From: Thermotogaceae bacterium
GTDB lineage: Bacteria; Thermotogota; Thermotogae; B21-G9; HyVt-16
Direction: 5' to 3'
Length of the DNA stretch: 5,913 nucleotides
Assembly: GCA_011043375.1 (NCBI GenBank)
Contig: DQYP01000262.1
Coordinates: 1-5,913 of the forward strand
The notes under the pieces are model-generated. The model worked only from the letters and a program-made list of their open reading frames with translations. It was not told the DNA's origin and did no database searches. A program made the translations under genes and the position numbers. Positions 1-5,907 of this stretch are shown one piece after another. The first letter of the stretch is position 1. Each line of letters begins with the position of its first letter.

Positions 1-89
1 GAATCGGTTTTTGTCATGGTTTGAACGGTTATAGGCCAATCTCCACCTATAAAGATTTTTCCAACCCGTATCTCCTTAGTTTTTCTCAA
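1..89 (-). CDS. ispG: IspG (GcpE), 4-hydroxy-3-methylbut-2-enyl diphosphate synthase, N-terminal fragment
   Basis: Reading leftward from a TTG codon at 89-87, the frame stays open to the window edge and encodes MRKTKEIRVGKIFIGGD followed by WPITVQTMTKTD. This matches the IspG N-terminus, whose signature is a VGxxxIGGxxPxxVQSMTxTxT segment. IspG is the iron-sulfur enzyme that converts methylerythritol cyclodiphosphate to HMBPP late in the MEP isoprenoid pathway; its cluster-binding cysteines lie beyond the window. The TTG start is chosen because an in-frame TGA lies upstream at 107-105, a GGTGGG ribosome-binding sequence sits 5 nt upstream (100-95), and the next in-frame ATG (17-15) is inside the conserved motif. 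A stronger-looking AAGGAG at 77-72 lies inside the reading frame and serves no in-frame start that I can see. The start is 1 nt after the rseP stop, which indicates translational coupling in the operon. Confidence 0.88.
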   Translation of the reverse strand, partial: MRKTKEIRVGKIFIGGDWPITVQTMTKTD

Positions 90-90
90 A

Positions 91-1605
91 TCAGCCCACC
101 AACCTCATTATATCGACATAGGTTATATATACCATCAACGCCATGAGTAACATAAAACCAACAAAGTGTATATAGGACTCTATGGTTGGATCCAATTTCT
201 TCCTCGTTATGATTTCGAGAAGTGAAAACACGATTCTTCCACCATCAAGAGCTGGTAAAGGTATTAAATTTATCAATCCAAAGTTCAGTGTTATGACAAC
301 CGTGAGAAATAAGAGAGGTTCAAACCCAAATTTCGAAACATTTCCTACGAACGCTACCACACCTATCGGTCCTGATAGAGAATTTAATCCAAGCTTTCCG
401 GTGAAGAGCATCGCCAATATTTCTCCCATTCGAGCTATTATTCTGTTTGTTCTGATTACTCCATCCCTGAATGTTTCAAACACTCCTTCTCTGATTGGTT
501 CAATCGATGTTTTAAAGACAACTTTACTTTTCAGAATGTTCACTAATTCATCTCTTGGAAAAGTCAGAGTCAATGATTCTCCATTCCTCTCGATCACGAC
601 ATTTACTGAATTTCCAAATTCAGAATATAGTTGATAGAAAACTCTGTTGCCACTTATATCTATGAGAAATGCTTTAGTTGCTGTACTATCCAATAGGCTC
701 ATGATTCTCGAAAAATCAACTCCATCTTTTATGTTATAACCATTTATGGAAACTATGATATCACCAGACTTGAAAGCCCCAAAGCCCTTTTGGACAATCG
801 GAGAGAGGTTTGAAAAATATATACCCACTGTCTTCCTCGATGGGATATAAAAAGCATTTAACAATTTTCCTTTGATATTTCCATTTTGGAACTCCAACTT
901 TATAGATTGTCCTTTCAAATTAGGTAATTGACTTAAAAGCTCTGATGTAAGCGAAACACCGTTTATAGAACTAACCTCGCCAGTTACCTGAGACACCCCA
1001 TTAGTTACATCTATAAGAAGTTCTATTTCATCCGGAGACCACTCTGGAATAACCGAAATTGAAAGTTTCTGATTCTTCCTCATTATCCCTATTTCAAGGG
1101 AGTTGTATGTATTAACCGCCTTTGAAAATTCGCTCGAGTCGAATATTCTTTTACCATTCACCGAATATATTATGTCATTTCTCATAATACCCGCTTTCTG
1201 GGCTGGACTGTTTTCAACTACTCTCTCAACTTCAACAGGATAGACACCCCAAATACCAAATGAGAGAATCATGATCACATATCCTGTCAGTATGGAAGCG
1301 AGAGGACCTGCTAAGCTTATCAACAATCTTTGCCATGCAGGTTTTTCGTACAAGAGTTTATCTTTTTTAATCGTCGCGTCTCCGATAGTTGTAACATCTT
1401 CTCCTGCGAGTTTAACATATCCTCCAATTGGAAAAACATTTACTCTGTATTCTATCCCTTTCCTTTTGATCCCAAAGATCTTTGGCCCTATTCCAATTGC
1501 AAATTCAAGGATCTGGACACCAAATATTTTCGCTGCGATGAAATGCCCAAGTTCATGTAACATTATCAGAATAGTTAGAATCAAAAGCGCGTATACTATT
1601 CCCAC
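91..1605 (-). CDS. rseP: RseP-type site-2 protease, membrane zinc metalloprotease with PDZ domains
   Basis: This is a 504-residue member of peptidase family M50. The zinc site HELGH is at residues 17-21 in the first membrane helix (about 3-28). The second catalytic motif, NLIPLPALDGG, is at 446-456, with Asp454 the expected third zinc ligand. Other family marks are PIGGYVKLAGED (59-70), a second helix at about 92-118, SGPIG (411-415), and later helices at about 430-450 and 478-498. Between helices 2 and 3 lies an extracytoplasmic region with a PDZ domain at about 122-190 and another at about 255-350. Such proteases cut membrane-embedded substrates such as anti-sigma factors or leftover signal peptides; no substrate is encoded here. 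The length exceeds E. coli RseP (about 450) because of the larger PDZ region, which I believe is usual in Thermotogota. The start is GTG at 1605-1603, with AGAGGTG 5 nt upstream (1617-1611). The gene overlaps the end of dxr by 10 nt, and ispG begins 1 nt after its stop. Confidence 0.95.
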   Translation of the reverse strand: MGIVYALLILTILIMLHELGHFIAAKIFGVQILEFAIGIGPKIFGIKRKGIEYRVNVFPIGGYVKLAGEDVTTIGDATIKKDKLLYEKPAWQRLLISLAGPLASILTGYVIMILSFGIWGVYPVEVERVVENSPAQKAGIMRNDIIYSVNGKRIFDSSEFSKAVNTYNSLEIGIMRKNQKLSISVIPEWSPDEIELLIDVTNGVSQVTGEVSSINGVSLTSELLSQLPNLKGQSIKLEFQNGNIKGKLLNAFYIPSRKTVGIYFSNLSPIVQKGFGAFKSGDIIVSINGYNIKDGVDFSRIMSLLDSTATKAFLIDISGNRVFYQLYSEFGNSVNVVIERNGESLTLTFPRDELVNILKSKVVFKTSIEPIREGVFETFRDGVIRTNRIIARMGEILAMLFTGKLGLNSLSGPIGVVAFVGNVSKFGFEPLLFLTVVITLNFGLINLIPLPALDGGRIVFSLLEIITRKKLDPTIESYIHFVGFMLLMALMVYITYVDIMRLVG

Positions 1606-2753
1606 TTTTTCACCTCTTCCTCCGCAATATTACGAGCCTGCTGGTCTATTATTAGGATTTCCTCAGGATTTTGAGGCTCAAAATGATCGAATTTTTCAAC
1701 GGTCTTATCAATTAACCGGTGTATATCAATAAATCGTATCCTTCCTTCTAAGAATTTTTGAACTGCAACCTCATCCGCAGCGTTGTAAACTACCCAGCTG
1801 GATGAAGGCATTTTAAAGAGATCGTAAACCATGAAGAAGGCAGGATATCTGTCAAGAGTTGGTATATCAAAACTCAAATTACTCAAGATTTTAACATCTA
1901 CATGTAAACCAGCATCGAATTCCATTCTATCTGGAAAGAATATTGAATACGATATTGGAATTCTCATATCTGGATATCCGGCATGTAGTTTTATACTACC
2001 ATCTACGAATTCAACCATCGAGTGGATTAAACCTTCTCTATGAATCAATGCACTTATCTTCTCGACTTCAAGATCAAAGAGATGATGCGCCTCAATGATT
2101 TCGAAGGCTTTGTTGACCATTGTTGAAGAATCAACGGTTATCCGCTTTCCCATATTCCAAACGGGATGTCTTAAAACATCTTCGACACTCACTTCACTTA
2201 ACTTTTCAAGCGGACAATCACGCAAACTACCACCGGAAGCCGTTAAAATAATTCGTTTTACAGAATCATTACTCTCATTCAAAAGTAATTGGAAAAGTGC
2301 GCTGTGTTCACTATCTATCGGCAACAGCTCAATTCCACTTTTTTTCACTTCCCGTTTCACAAATTTTCCACCTATAACCAACGCTTCTTTTGTTGCTAAA
2401 CAAACTCTGTTCTTGGTATTCTTGATGGATTCCAATGTTATCTTAAAGCCAGCTGCTCCAGAGACTGCGACGATTGTTAAATCTGGTTTCAGCCTTTCAA
2501 GTGCCTCTTTTAGACCCTCAAAACCAAAATAAATATCTTTGTTTGTCTGTTCTTTAAAAAATCTACGTGAATCAATTCCAGTAACACAGAGTGAAGAATT
2601 CGGACAATCCCTGGAAATTTCTACAAGGGATTTAACATTCGTGTTTGCAGAAAGAAGTACAATATTATCTAACATTCGACTTCTCTTCAAAACATCCAAA
2701 GTTTGTATTCCAATAGATCCTGTTGCTCCAAGCAATGCGATTTTTTGCCACAT
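1596..2753 (-). CDS. dxr: 1-deoxy-D-xylulose 5-phosphate reductoisomerase (DXR, IspC)
   Basis: DXR makes 2-C-methyl-D-erythritol 4-phosphate from DXP with NADPH, the first committed step of the MEP pathway. Numbering from ATG at 2753 (385 residues, normal family length), the NADPH-binding loop GATGSIG is at 9-15. The metal ligands are Asp147 and Glu149 in PIDSEHSA and Glu218 in MVNKAFEIIEA. Substrate-site residues include Ser148, SGG at 173-175, His196, Asn214 and Lys215, and the mobile loop carries Trp199 and Met201 in HPVWNMGKRITVDSS. The catalytic domain is complete. One oddity is LATKEALV in place of the usual LANKE-LV: position 121 is Thr where E. coli DXR has the NADPH-contacting Asn124. 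Start choice: an in-frame TTG at 2759 touches the mutL stop and would add two residues, but it is only 4 nt from AAAGGAG. ATG at 2753 is 10 nt from it and gives the usual short leader before the Rossmann strand. The last 10 nt overlap rseP. Confidence 0.96.
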   Translation of the reverse strand: MWQKIALLGATGSIGIQTLDVLKRSRMLDNIVLLSANTNVKSLVEISRDCPNSSLCVTGIDSRRFFKEQTNKDIYFGFEGLKEALERLKPDLTIVAVSGAAGFKITLESIKNTKNRVCLATKEALVIGGKFVKREVKKSGIELLPIDSEHSALFQLLLNESNDSVKRIILTASGGSLRDCPLEKLSEVSVEDVLRHPVWNMGKRITVDSSTMVNKAFEIIEAHHLFDLEVEKISALIHREGLIHSMVEFVDGSIKLHAGYPDMRIPISYSIFFPDRMEFDAGLHVDVKILSNLSFDIPTLDRYPAFFMVYDLFKMPSSSWVVYNAADEVAVQKFLEGRIRFIDIHRLIDKTVEKFDHFEPQNPEEILIIDQQARNIAEEEVKKWE

Positions 2754-2759
2754 CTTCAA

Positions 2760-4544
2760 TTAACTCCTTTTAAACCATCTATCGAGGTCTTTTTCAGATA
2801 TTTCTAGCATTAAAGGTCTTCCATGGGGACATGTTAATAGCTTACGATCCAAAAGTTTTTTTATCAATTCATATATATCCTGTAATTGTAATTTATCTGA
2901 GGTTTTCACGGCACTAGCACATGCCAACTTGGCATATATGGAGTCCAAAACTTTACTCTCATCTACAAATTCAGCTATTCTGAGTTCTGATATGATTTCT
3001 CTCAGAGTTTCCTCTAATTTAGAAGATGGGAGAATTGTGGGTAAAGTCTTTATTACAGCTTTATCATGTTTCGGATCAATTTCAAACCCCAATTTCTTTA
3101 AAAACTCCTTTTTTTCACGAAGTATATCGAGTCTGAGCTGATCAAGCTTCAACTCTATTGGAAAGGCAAGAATTTGTGGTTTTAAAAGTTCTTCGCTTTT
3201 ACTCTTCAAATCTTCGTACAGTATTCTTTCGTGTGCAGCATGTTGATCCACAAAAATGAGTTTATCCGCCTGTTGGCATATTATGTATCGTTCTCCAAGA
3301 ACACCGATTATTCTAAGATTAGATATCCTTAAATATTCCTGAGAAGCTTCCTCTTTGGATTCATTACCTACAAAAAGTGATGATTCCGAAACCTTTGAAA
3401 CCTTCCTGAATTTATCTCTTTCGTAAACGAAAGAACTCGAACCACTTTTTCGAGGTTCACCAAACACAGAAGAGGTTCTTATTTCTTTTTCATCCGCTGT
3501 TCTTGAGCTTTCAACACCCATAGAAGATGAGCGCAAAGGTTTTTGAACGGTTATTTTGTGTGATATACTTGAACTTAATCCTTTTCTTACAGCTCTAACG
3601 ATCAACTCTTGAAGTTTTTGATACTTGGAAAATTTTACTTCCAGTTTTTGAGGATGAACATTCACATCTATCATATCAGATGGAATTTTAAGATACATAA
3701 TACAATATGGATGAAGTGATGCGGAGGAACCGACAGCAACCTCGAAACTTTTATAAAGCTGTGAAACTCTAACATATCTCCCATTGACAAAGAAGATTTG
3801 GCCTATTCTGTTTTTCAATCCTATCCCAAGCCGTGTCATGTATCCACTCACCCTCATCCCATTGTCTTCAGCATCGATTTTAATAAAATGATCAGCTCTG
3901 AGCTCTGGAAATATAATCAGGATTCTCTCAAGGATATCAGAAGTTGGAATTGCATTATAAATCTGTTCGCCATCTTTGATCAGCACCAAATGAGTTTGCG
4001 GCAACGACAACATGAATTTTTGAAAAAGCTCTGTTATCATTCGAGCTTCTATATTTGCTGAACTTAAAAATCTTCTGCGTGCTGGTATATTGAAAAATAG
4101 ATTTCTGACTCTTATTGTGGTGCCAGTGTTACAGGAAATATCATTAACTTTTAAAACCTCTCCACCCCTCACAATCACTTCAGAACCAATTGCTTGATTA
4201 GAAGTTTTACTGATTATCGACGTTTCCGATACATTCACTATTGAAGCGAGTGCTTCACCCCTGAATCCGTAGGTTGAAAGAGAATAAAGGTCGCTTACGT
4301 CTTTTATTTTACTCGTAGTATGAGGTTTTATTGCGAGTAATATTTCATCTCTTTCCATCCCCACTCCATCATCTATCACTTCTATTAAGGATTTACCTCC
4401 ATTTTCTATATAAAGAGTTACGGTTTTAGCACCCGCATCAATGGAATTTTCAATCAGTTCTTTCACAACGGAAACAGGTCTTACTACAACTTCTCCTGCA
4501 GCTATTCTTTTCACAACATCCGCTGGAAGTTCAATTATTCTCAT
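2760..4544 (-). CDS. mutL: DNA mismatch repair protein MutL, endonuclease-type
   Basis: MutL is the ATP-driven mediator of mismatch repair that links MutS recognition to strand incision. The 594-residue protein has the complete GHKL ATPase head: AAGEVV (15-20), Glu29 and Asn33 in KELIENSIDAG, DDGVGM (58-63), TTSKI (76-80), YGFRGEALASI (92-102), a GTTIRVRNLFFNIPARRRFL stretch (141-160) and DVNVHPQKLEVKF (293-305). A serine- and charge-rich linker covers about 325-405. The C-terminal dimerisation domain carries the metal-dependent nicking motif DQHAAHERILYE at 433-444, which matches DQHA(X)2E(X)4E exactly. ACASAVK (541-547) and CPHGRP (572-577) complete the site. QILAFP at 457-462 resembles the beta-clamp-binding motif. 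The protein is therefore predicted to nick DNA itself, as in bacteria without MutH. The start is the ATG at 4544; an in-frame TGA lies just upstream at 4550-4548. The best ribosome-binding sequence, AGAGGG, is 11 nt away, somewhat far. dxr follows after 6 nt. Confidence 0.96.
   Translation of the reverse strand: MRIIELPADVVKRIAAGEVVVRPVSVVKELIENSIDAGAKTVTLYIENGGKSLIEVIDDGVGMERDEILLAIKPHTTSKIKDVSDLYSLSTYGFRGEALASIVNVSETSIISKTSNQAIGSEVIVRGGEVLKVNDISCNTGTTIRVRNLFFNIPARRRFLSSANIEARMITELFQKFMLSLPQTHLVLIKDGEQIYNAIPTSDILERILIIFPELRADHFIKIDAEDNGMRVSGYMTRLGIGLKNRIGQIFFVNGRYVRVSQLYKSFEVAVGSSASLHPYCIMYLKIPSDMIDVNVHPQKLEVKFSKYQKLQELIVRAVRKGLSSSISHKITVQKPLRSSSMGVESSRTADEKEIRTSSVFGEPRKSGSSSFVYERDKFRKVSKVSESSLFVGNESKEEASQEYLRISNLRIIGVLGERYIICQQADKLIFVDQHAAHERILYEDLKSKSEELLKPQILAFPIELKLDQLRLDILREKKEFLKKLGFEIDPKHDKAVIKTLPTILPSSKLEETLREIISELRIAEFVDESKVLDSIYAKLACASAVKTSDKLQLQDIYELIKKLLDRKLLTCPHGRPLMLEISEKDLDRWFKRS
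2764..2770 (-). promoter_or_regulatory. Ribosome-binding site of dxr, inside the end of mutL
   Basis: AAAGGAG lies in the last codons of mutL. It is 4 nt from the TTG at 2759 and 10 nt from the ATG at 2753. The second distance is at the far end of the normal range and the first is too short, so the site favours the ATG. Its location within mutL supports co-translation of the two genes. Confidence 0.6.
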
Positions 4545-4581
4545 ATCTCACACAACCCTCTGATTTTTTCCTCTATATATG

Positions 4582-4590
4582 ATTTTATCA
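4582..4590 (-). promoter_or_regulatory. Possible extended -10 promoter element ahead of mutL
   Basis: In the 68-nt gap before mutL the minus strand reads TGATAAAAT, which fits an extended -10 box (TG, one base, TAAAAT). There is no good -35: at a 16-17 nt spacing one finds only TGGGTA or GTGGGT. A start near 4575 would leave a leader of about 30 nt containing AGAGGG. The same decamer, TGATAAAATC, recurs upstream of the trans-sulfuration gene at 5879-5870. I see no GC-rich terminator in this gap, so read-through from the upstream gene could also supply the operon. Confidence 0.35.
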
Positions 4591-4607
4591 TTTTTTTAAT
4601 AAATACC

Positions 4608-4621
4608 CACATTTAAATGTG
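4608..4621. repeat. Perfect 14-bp palindrome over the stop codon of the trans-sulfuration gene
   Basis: CACATTTAAATGTG is identical on both strands, with the TAA stop of the upstream gene at its centre. It could be an operator half-way between the two transcription units, or a weak 5-bp hairpin with a TTAA loop. No T-run follows it on the minus strand, so it does not look like an intrinsic terminator. The palindrome is read directly; any function is inferred. Confidence 0.5.
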
Positions 4622-5773
4622 TTCGAGCGCTTGCTCTACGTCTTCTATCAAGTCCTCTATATTTTCAATTCCCACAGAGATTCTCAACGAACCTTTCGAT
4701 ATCCCAGCTTTCTCCAATTCCTCATCACTTAACCCAGCGTGTGTAGTTAAAATCGGAGAAGTTATCAATGATTCCACTCCAGCAAGACTGGGAGCTTCTG
4801 TGAATATCTTTAGCTTTCTCATGAACTCAATTGCCTTTTTGAACGAATCGAGCTCAATGTATATCACCCCACCAAAGCCAGGACAATTCTTGAAGCAACT
4901 TGGAATGTTTTCATAGAGTGTTGGATAGTTAACTCTTTTCACTTTCGAATTCTTATTCAAAAATTCCGCTAAGATTTTTGCATTTTGATTATGTCTTTCA
5001 ACCCTCAAGCCCATGGTTTTCAAACTCCTTATCGTCAGAAAAGAATCAAAAGGCGAAGGGTTTGAACCCACAATGCTTCGCTCTTCGAGTACTTTCTCTA
5101 TTATTTCTTGTTTCTTTGACACAACAACTCCTCCGATAAGATCGGAGTGTCCACCGATGTATTTCGTGGTACTGTGTATAACTATATCAGCACCGAACTC
5201 TAAAGGTCGGAAGTTGTATGGGCTCATGAAGGTATTATCAACCACAAAGATCAAATCATGTTTCTCGATCGTATTAGATATCATTTCGATATCTACGAGT
5301 TTTATCAAGGGATTCGTTAAGGTCTCAACATATATCATTTTTGTCCTCTGAGTAATGTAATTTTCTAAATTACCGAGGTCATCTATAGAGATGAGAACAG
5401 CCTTTACACCAAGTTTCTCAAATTTATTCTTCATGAATTTATAAGTCCCGCCATACATTTCTTTCAGCATTATCACTTCATCATCCTCTGTTAAAAATCC
5501 ATTGAAAACCGCCGAAATGGCAGCCATCCCCGAAGAGAACAACACCGAATCGATTCCACTACAAATATCCGCTATTTTCTTTTCAGCTACTCTCGTTGTT
5601 GGGTTGTTGATACGCGTATAAAAAAATGTTTCTCTATCGTTCAAATGTGAGTATTTCTCATCACCCATCCTAAAATTAGATGTCTGAAATATCGGAAATG
5701 CAACAGAATCGAGGAGATTATAATCATGTTCTCCAGTGTGTATAGCTTTGGTATTTATTCCTTTAAATTTCAA
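4613..5773 (-). CDS. PLP-dependent trans-sulfuration enzyme (cystathionine gamma-synthase/lyase, methionine gamma-lyase family)
   Basis: This 386-residue protein belongs to the Cys/Met-metabolism PLP enzymes, which act at the gamma-carbon of homoserine- or cystathionine-type substrates in sulfur amino acid metabolism. Numbering from TTG 5773, the PLP lysine is Lys204 in HSTTKYIGGHSD. YTRINNPT (52-59) holds the Tyr and Arg that reach the neighbouring subunit's cofactor phosphate. SSGMAAI (80-86), YGGTY (107-111) with the ring-stacking Tyr, ETLTNP (150-155), DNTF (179-182) and SLAGVES (329-335) follow. Arg364 in GSLRISVG should bind the substrate carboxylate. The exact reaction is unresolved: YGGTY lacks the Cys typical of methionine gamma-lyase, ETLTNPLIKLVDI looks like cystathionine enzymes, but FYTRINNPT lacks the Glu that human cystathionine gamma-lyase has before the Tyr. 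The start is TTG 5773 because GGAGGTG lies exactly 6 nt upstream; an in-frame TTG at 5788 overlaps that site and adds five unlikely residues. The gene is complete and appears to have its own promoter. Confidence 0.9.
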   Translation of the reverse strand: MKFKGINTKAIHTGEHDYNLLDSVAFPIFQTSNFRMGDEKYSHLNDRETFFYTRINNPTTRVAEKKIADICSGIDSVLFSSGMAAISAVFNGFLTEDDEVIMLKEMYGGTYKFMKNKFEKLGVKAVLISIDDLGNLENYITQRTKMIYVETLTNPLIKLVDIEMISNTIEKHDLIFVVDNTFMSPYNFRPLEFGADIVIHSTTKYIGGHSDLIGGVVVSKKQEIIEKVLEERSIVGSNPSPFDSFLTIRSLKTMGLRVERHNQNAKILAEFLNKNSKVKRVNYPTLYENIPSCFKNCPGFGGVIYIELDSFKKAIEFMRKLKIFTEAPSLAGVESLITSPILTTHAGLSDEELEKAGISKGSLRISVGIENIEDLIEDVEQALEHI

Positions 5774-5779
5774 AAGGAA

Positions 5780-5786
5780 CACCTCC
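5780..5786 (-). promoter_or_regulatory. Strong ribosome-binding site that fixes the TTG start of the trans-sulfuration gene
   Basis: GGAGGTG is a near-perfect match to the anti-Shine-Dalgarno sequence, with a 6-nt spacer (TTCCTT) to the TTG at 5773. An upstream in-frame TTG at 5788 abuts this site, so calling the longest frame would translate the ribosome-binding site as protein. Confidence 0.8.
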
Positions 5787-5827
5787 AAATATCATCTAAA
5801 ACCATTAAATTTGCATCACTTACAGAT

Positions 5828-5840
5828 AAGTGTATCACTT
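5828..5840. promoter_or_regulatory. Inverted repeat over the -10 box, candidate operator
   Basis: On the plus strand AAGTG (5828-5832), three bases TAT, and CACTT (5836-5840) form a perfect 5-bp inverted repeat that covers the -10 box. A further CACTT at 5817-5821 sits 6 nt from the AAGTG, forming a second inverted pair that shares the same arm. The position suggests a repressor site; no regulator gene is present in the window. Confidence 0.4.
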
Positions 5841-5856
5841 CCTAAATATATGTCAA
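5829..5856 (-). promoter_or_regulatory. Sigma-70-type promoter of the trans-sulfuration gene
   Basis: The minus strand has a consensus -35 box TTGACA (5856-5851), a 16-nt spacer and TACACT (5834-5829) as the -10 box, preceded by TGA so that it reads as an extended -10 (TGATACACT). Transcription would begin near 5822, giving a leader of about 49 nt, with the ribosome-binding site 36-42 nt into the transcript. The -10 box lies inside an inverted repeat, so occupancy by a DNA-binding protein would be expected to block RNA polymerase. Confidence 0.65.
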
Positions 5857-5894
5857 TCTTGGTTTTGAAGATTTTATCACTTGTGAACATACAT

Positions 5895-5907
5895 AAAAAC
5901 CGAAGGA
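5895..5907 (-). terminator. Possible right half of an intrinsic terminator of the gene upstream of the window
   Basis: The minus strand reads TCCTTCGG directly followed by TTTTT. This looks like the 3' arm and U-tract of a rho-independent terminator whose 5' arm (something like CCGAAGGA) would lie just beyond the window edge. Only half is visible, so this is a weak call. If right, it would isolate the trans-sulfuration gene from upstream transcription. Confidence 0.25.

Larger units (their letters stand above)
5815..5882 (-). repeat. Three direct copies of AAGTGAT around the promoter
   Basis: AAGTGAT occurs on the minus strand at 5882-5876, 5840-5834 and 5821-5815, all within 68 bases. The middle copy overlaps the extended -10 box, the outer two flank the promoter. 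The upstream copy is part of a separate dyad, TCAC-TT-GTGA, at 5877-5886. A 7-mer would be expected less than once in the whole window by chance, so the clustering looks meaningful. Confidence 0.5.

Noticed and set aside
182..634. 150-codon open frame on the plus strand
   Set aside because: Antisense to the C-terminal membrane part and LDGG motif of rseP; the open frame follows from the codon use of the real gene.
1271..1732. 153-codon open frame on the plus strand
   Set aside because: It lies fully antisense to the rseP start and the dxr end, both confirmed by catalytic motifs. Its translation resembles no family I know.
2095..2532. 145-codon open frame on the plus strand
   Set aside because: Antisense to the catalytic core of dxr, with no recognisable product.
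4545..4612. Intrinsic terminator between the trans-sulfuration gene and mutL
   Set aside because: The only dyads (the 14-bp palindrome and ATGAT-AAA-ATCAT) are AT-rich, and neither is followed by a T-run on the minus strand.
5013..5351. 112-codon open frame on the plus strand
   Set aside because: Antisense to the PLP-lysine region of the trans-sulfuration gene; no family resemblance.
5774..5822. SAM riboswitch or T-box leader before the trans-sulfuration gene
   Set aside because: The predicted leader is only about 49 nt with no stem junctions, kink-turn or terminator-antiterminator structure.
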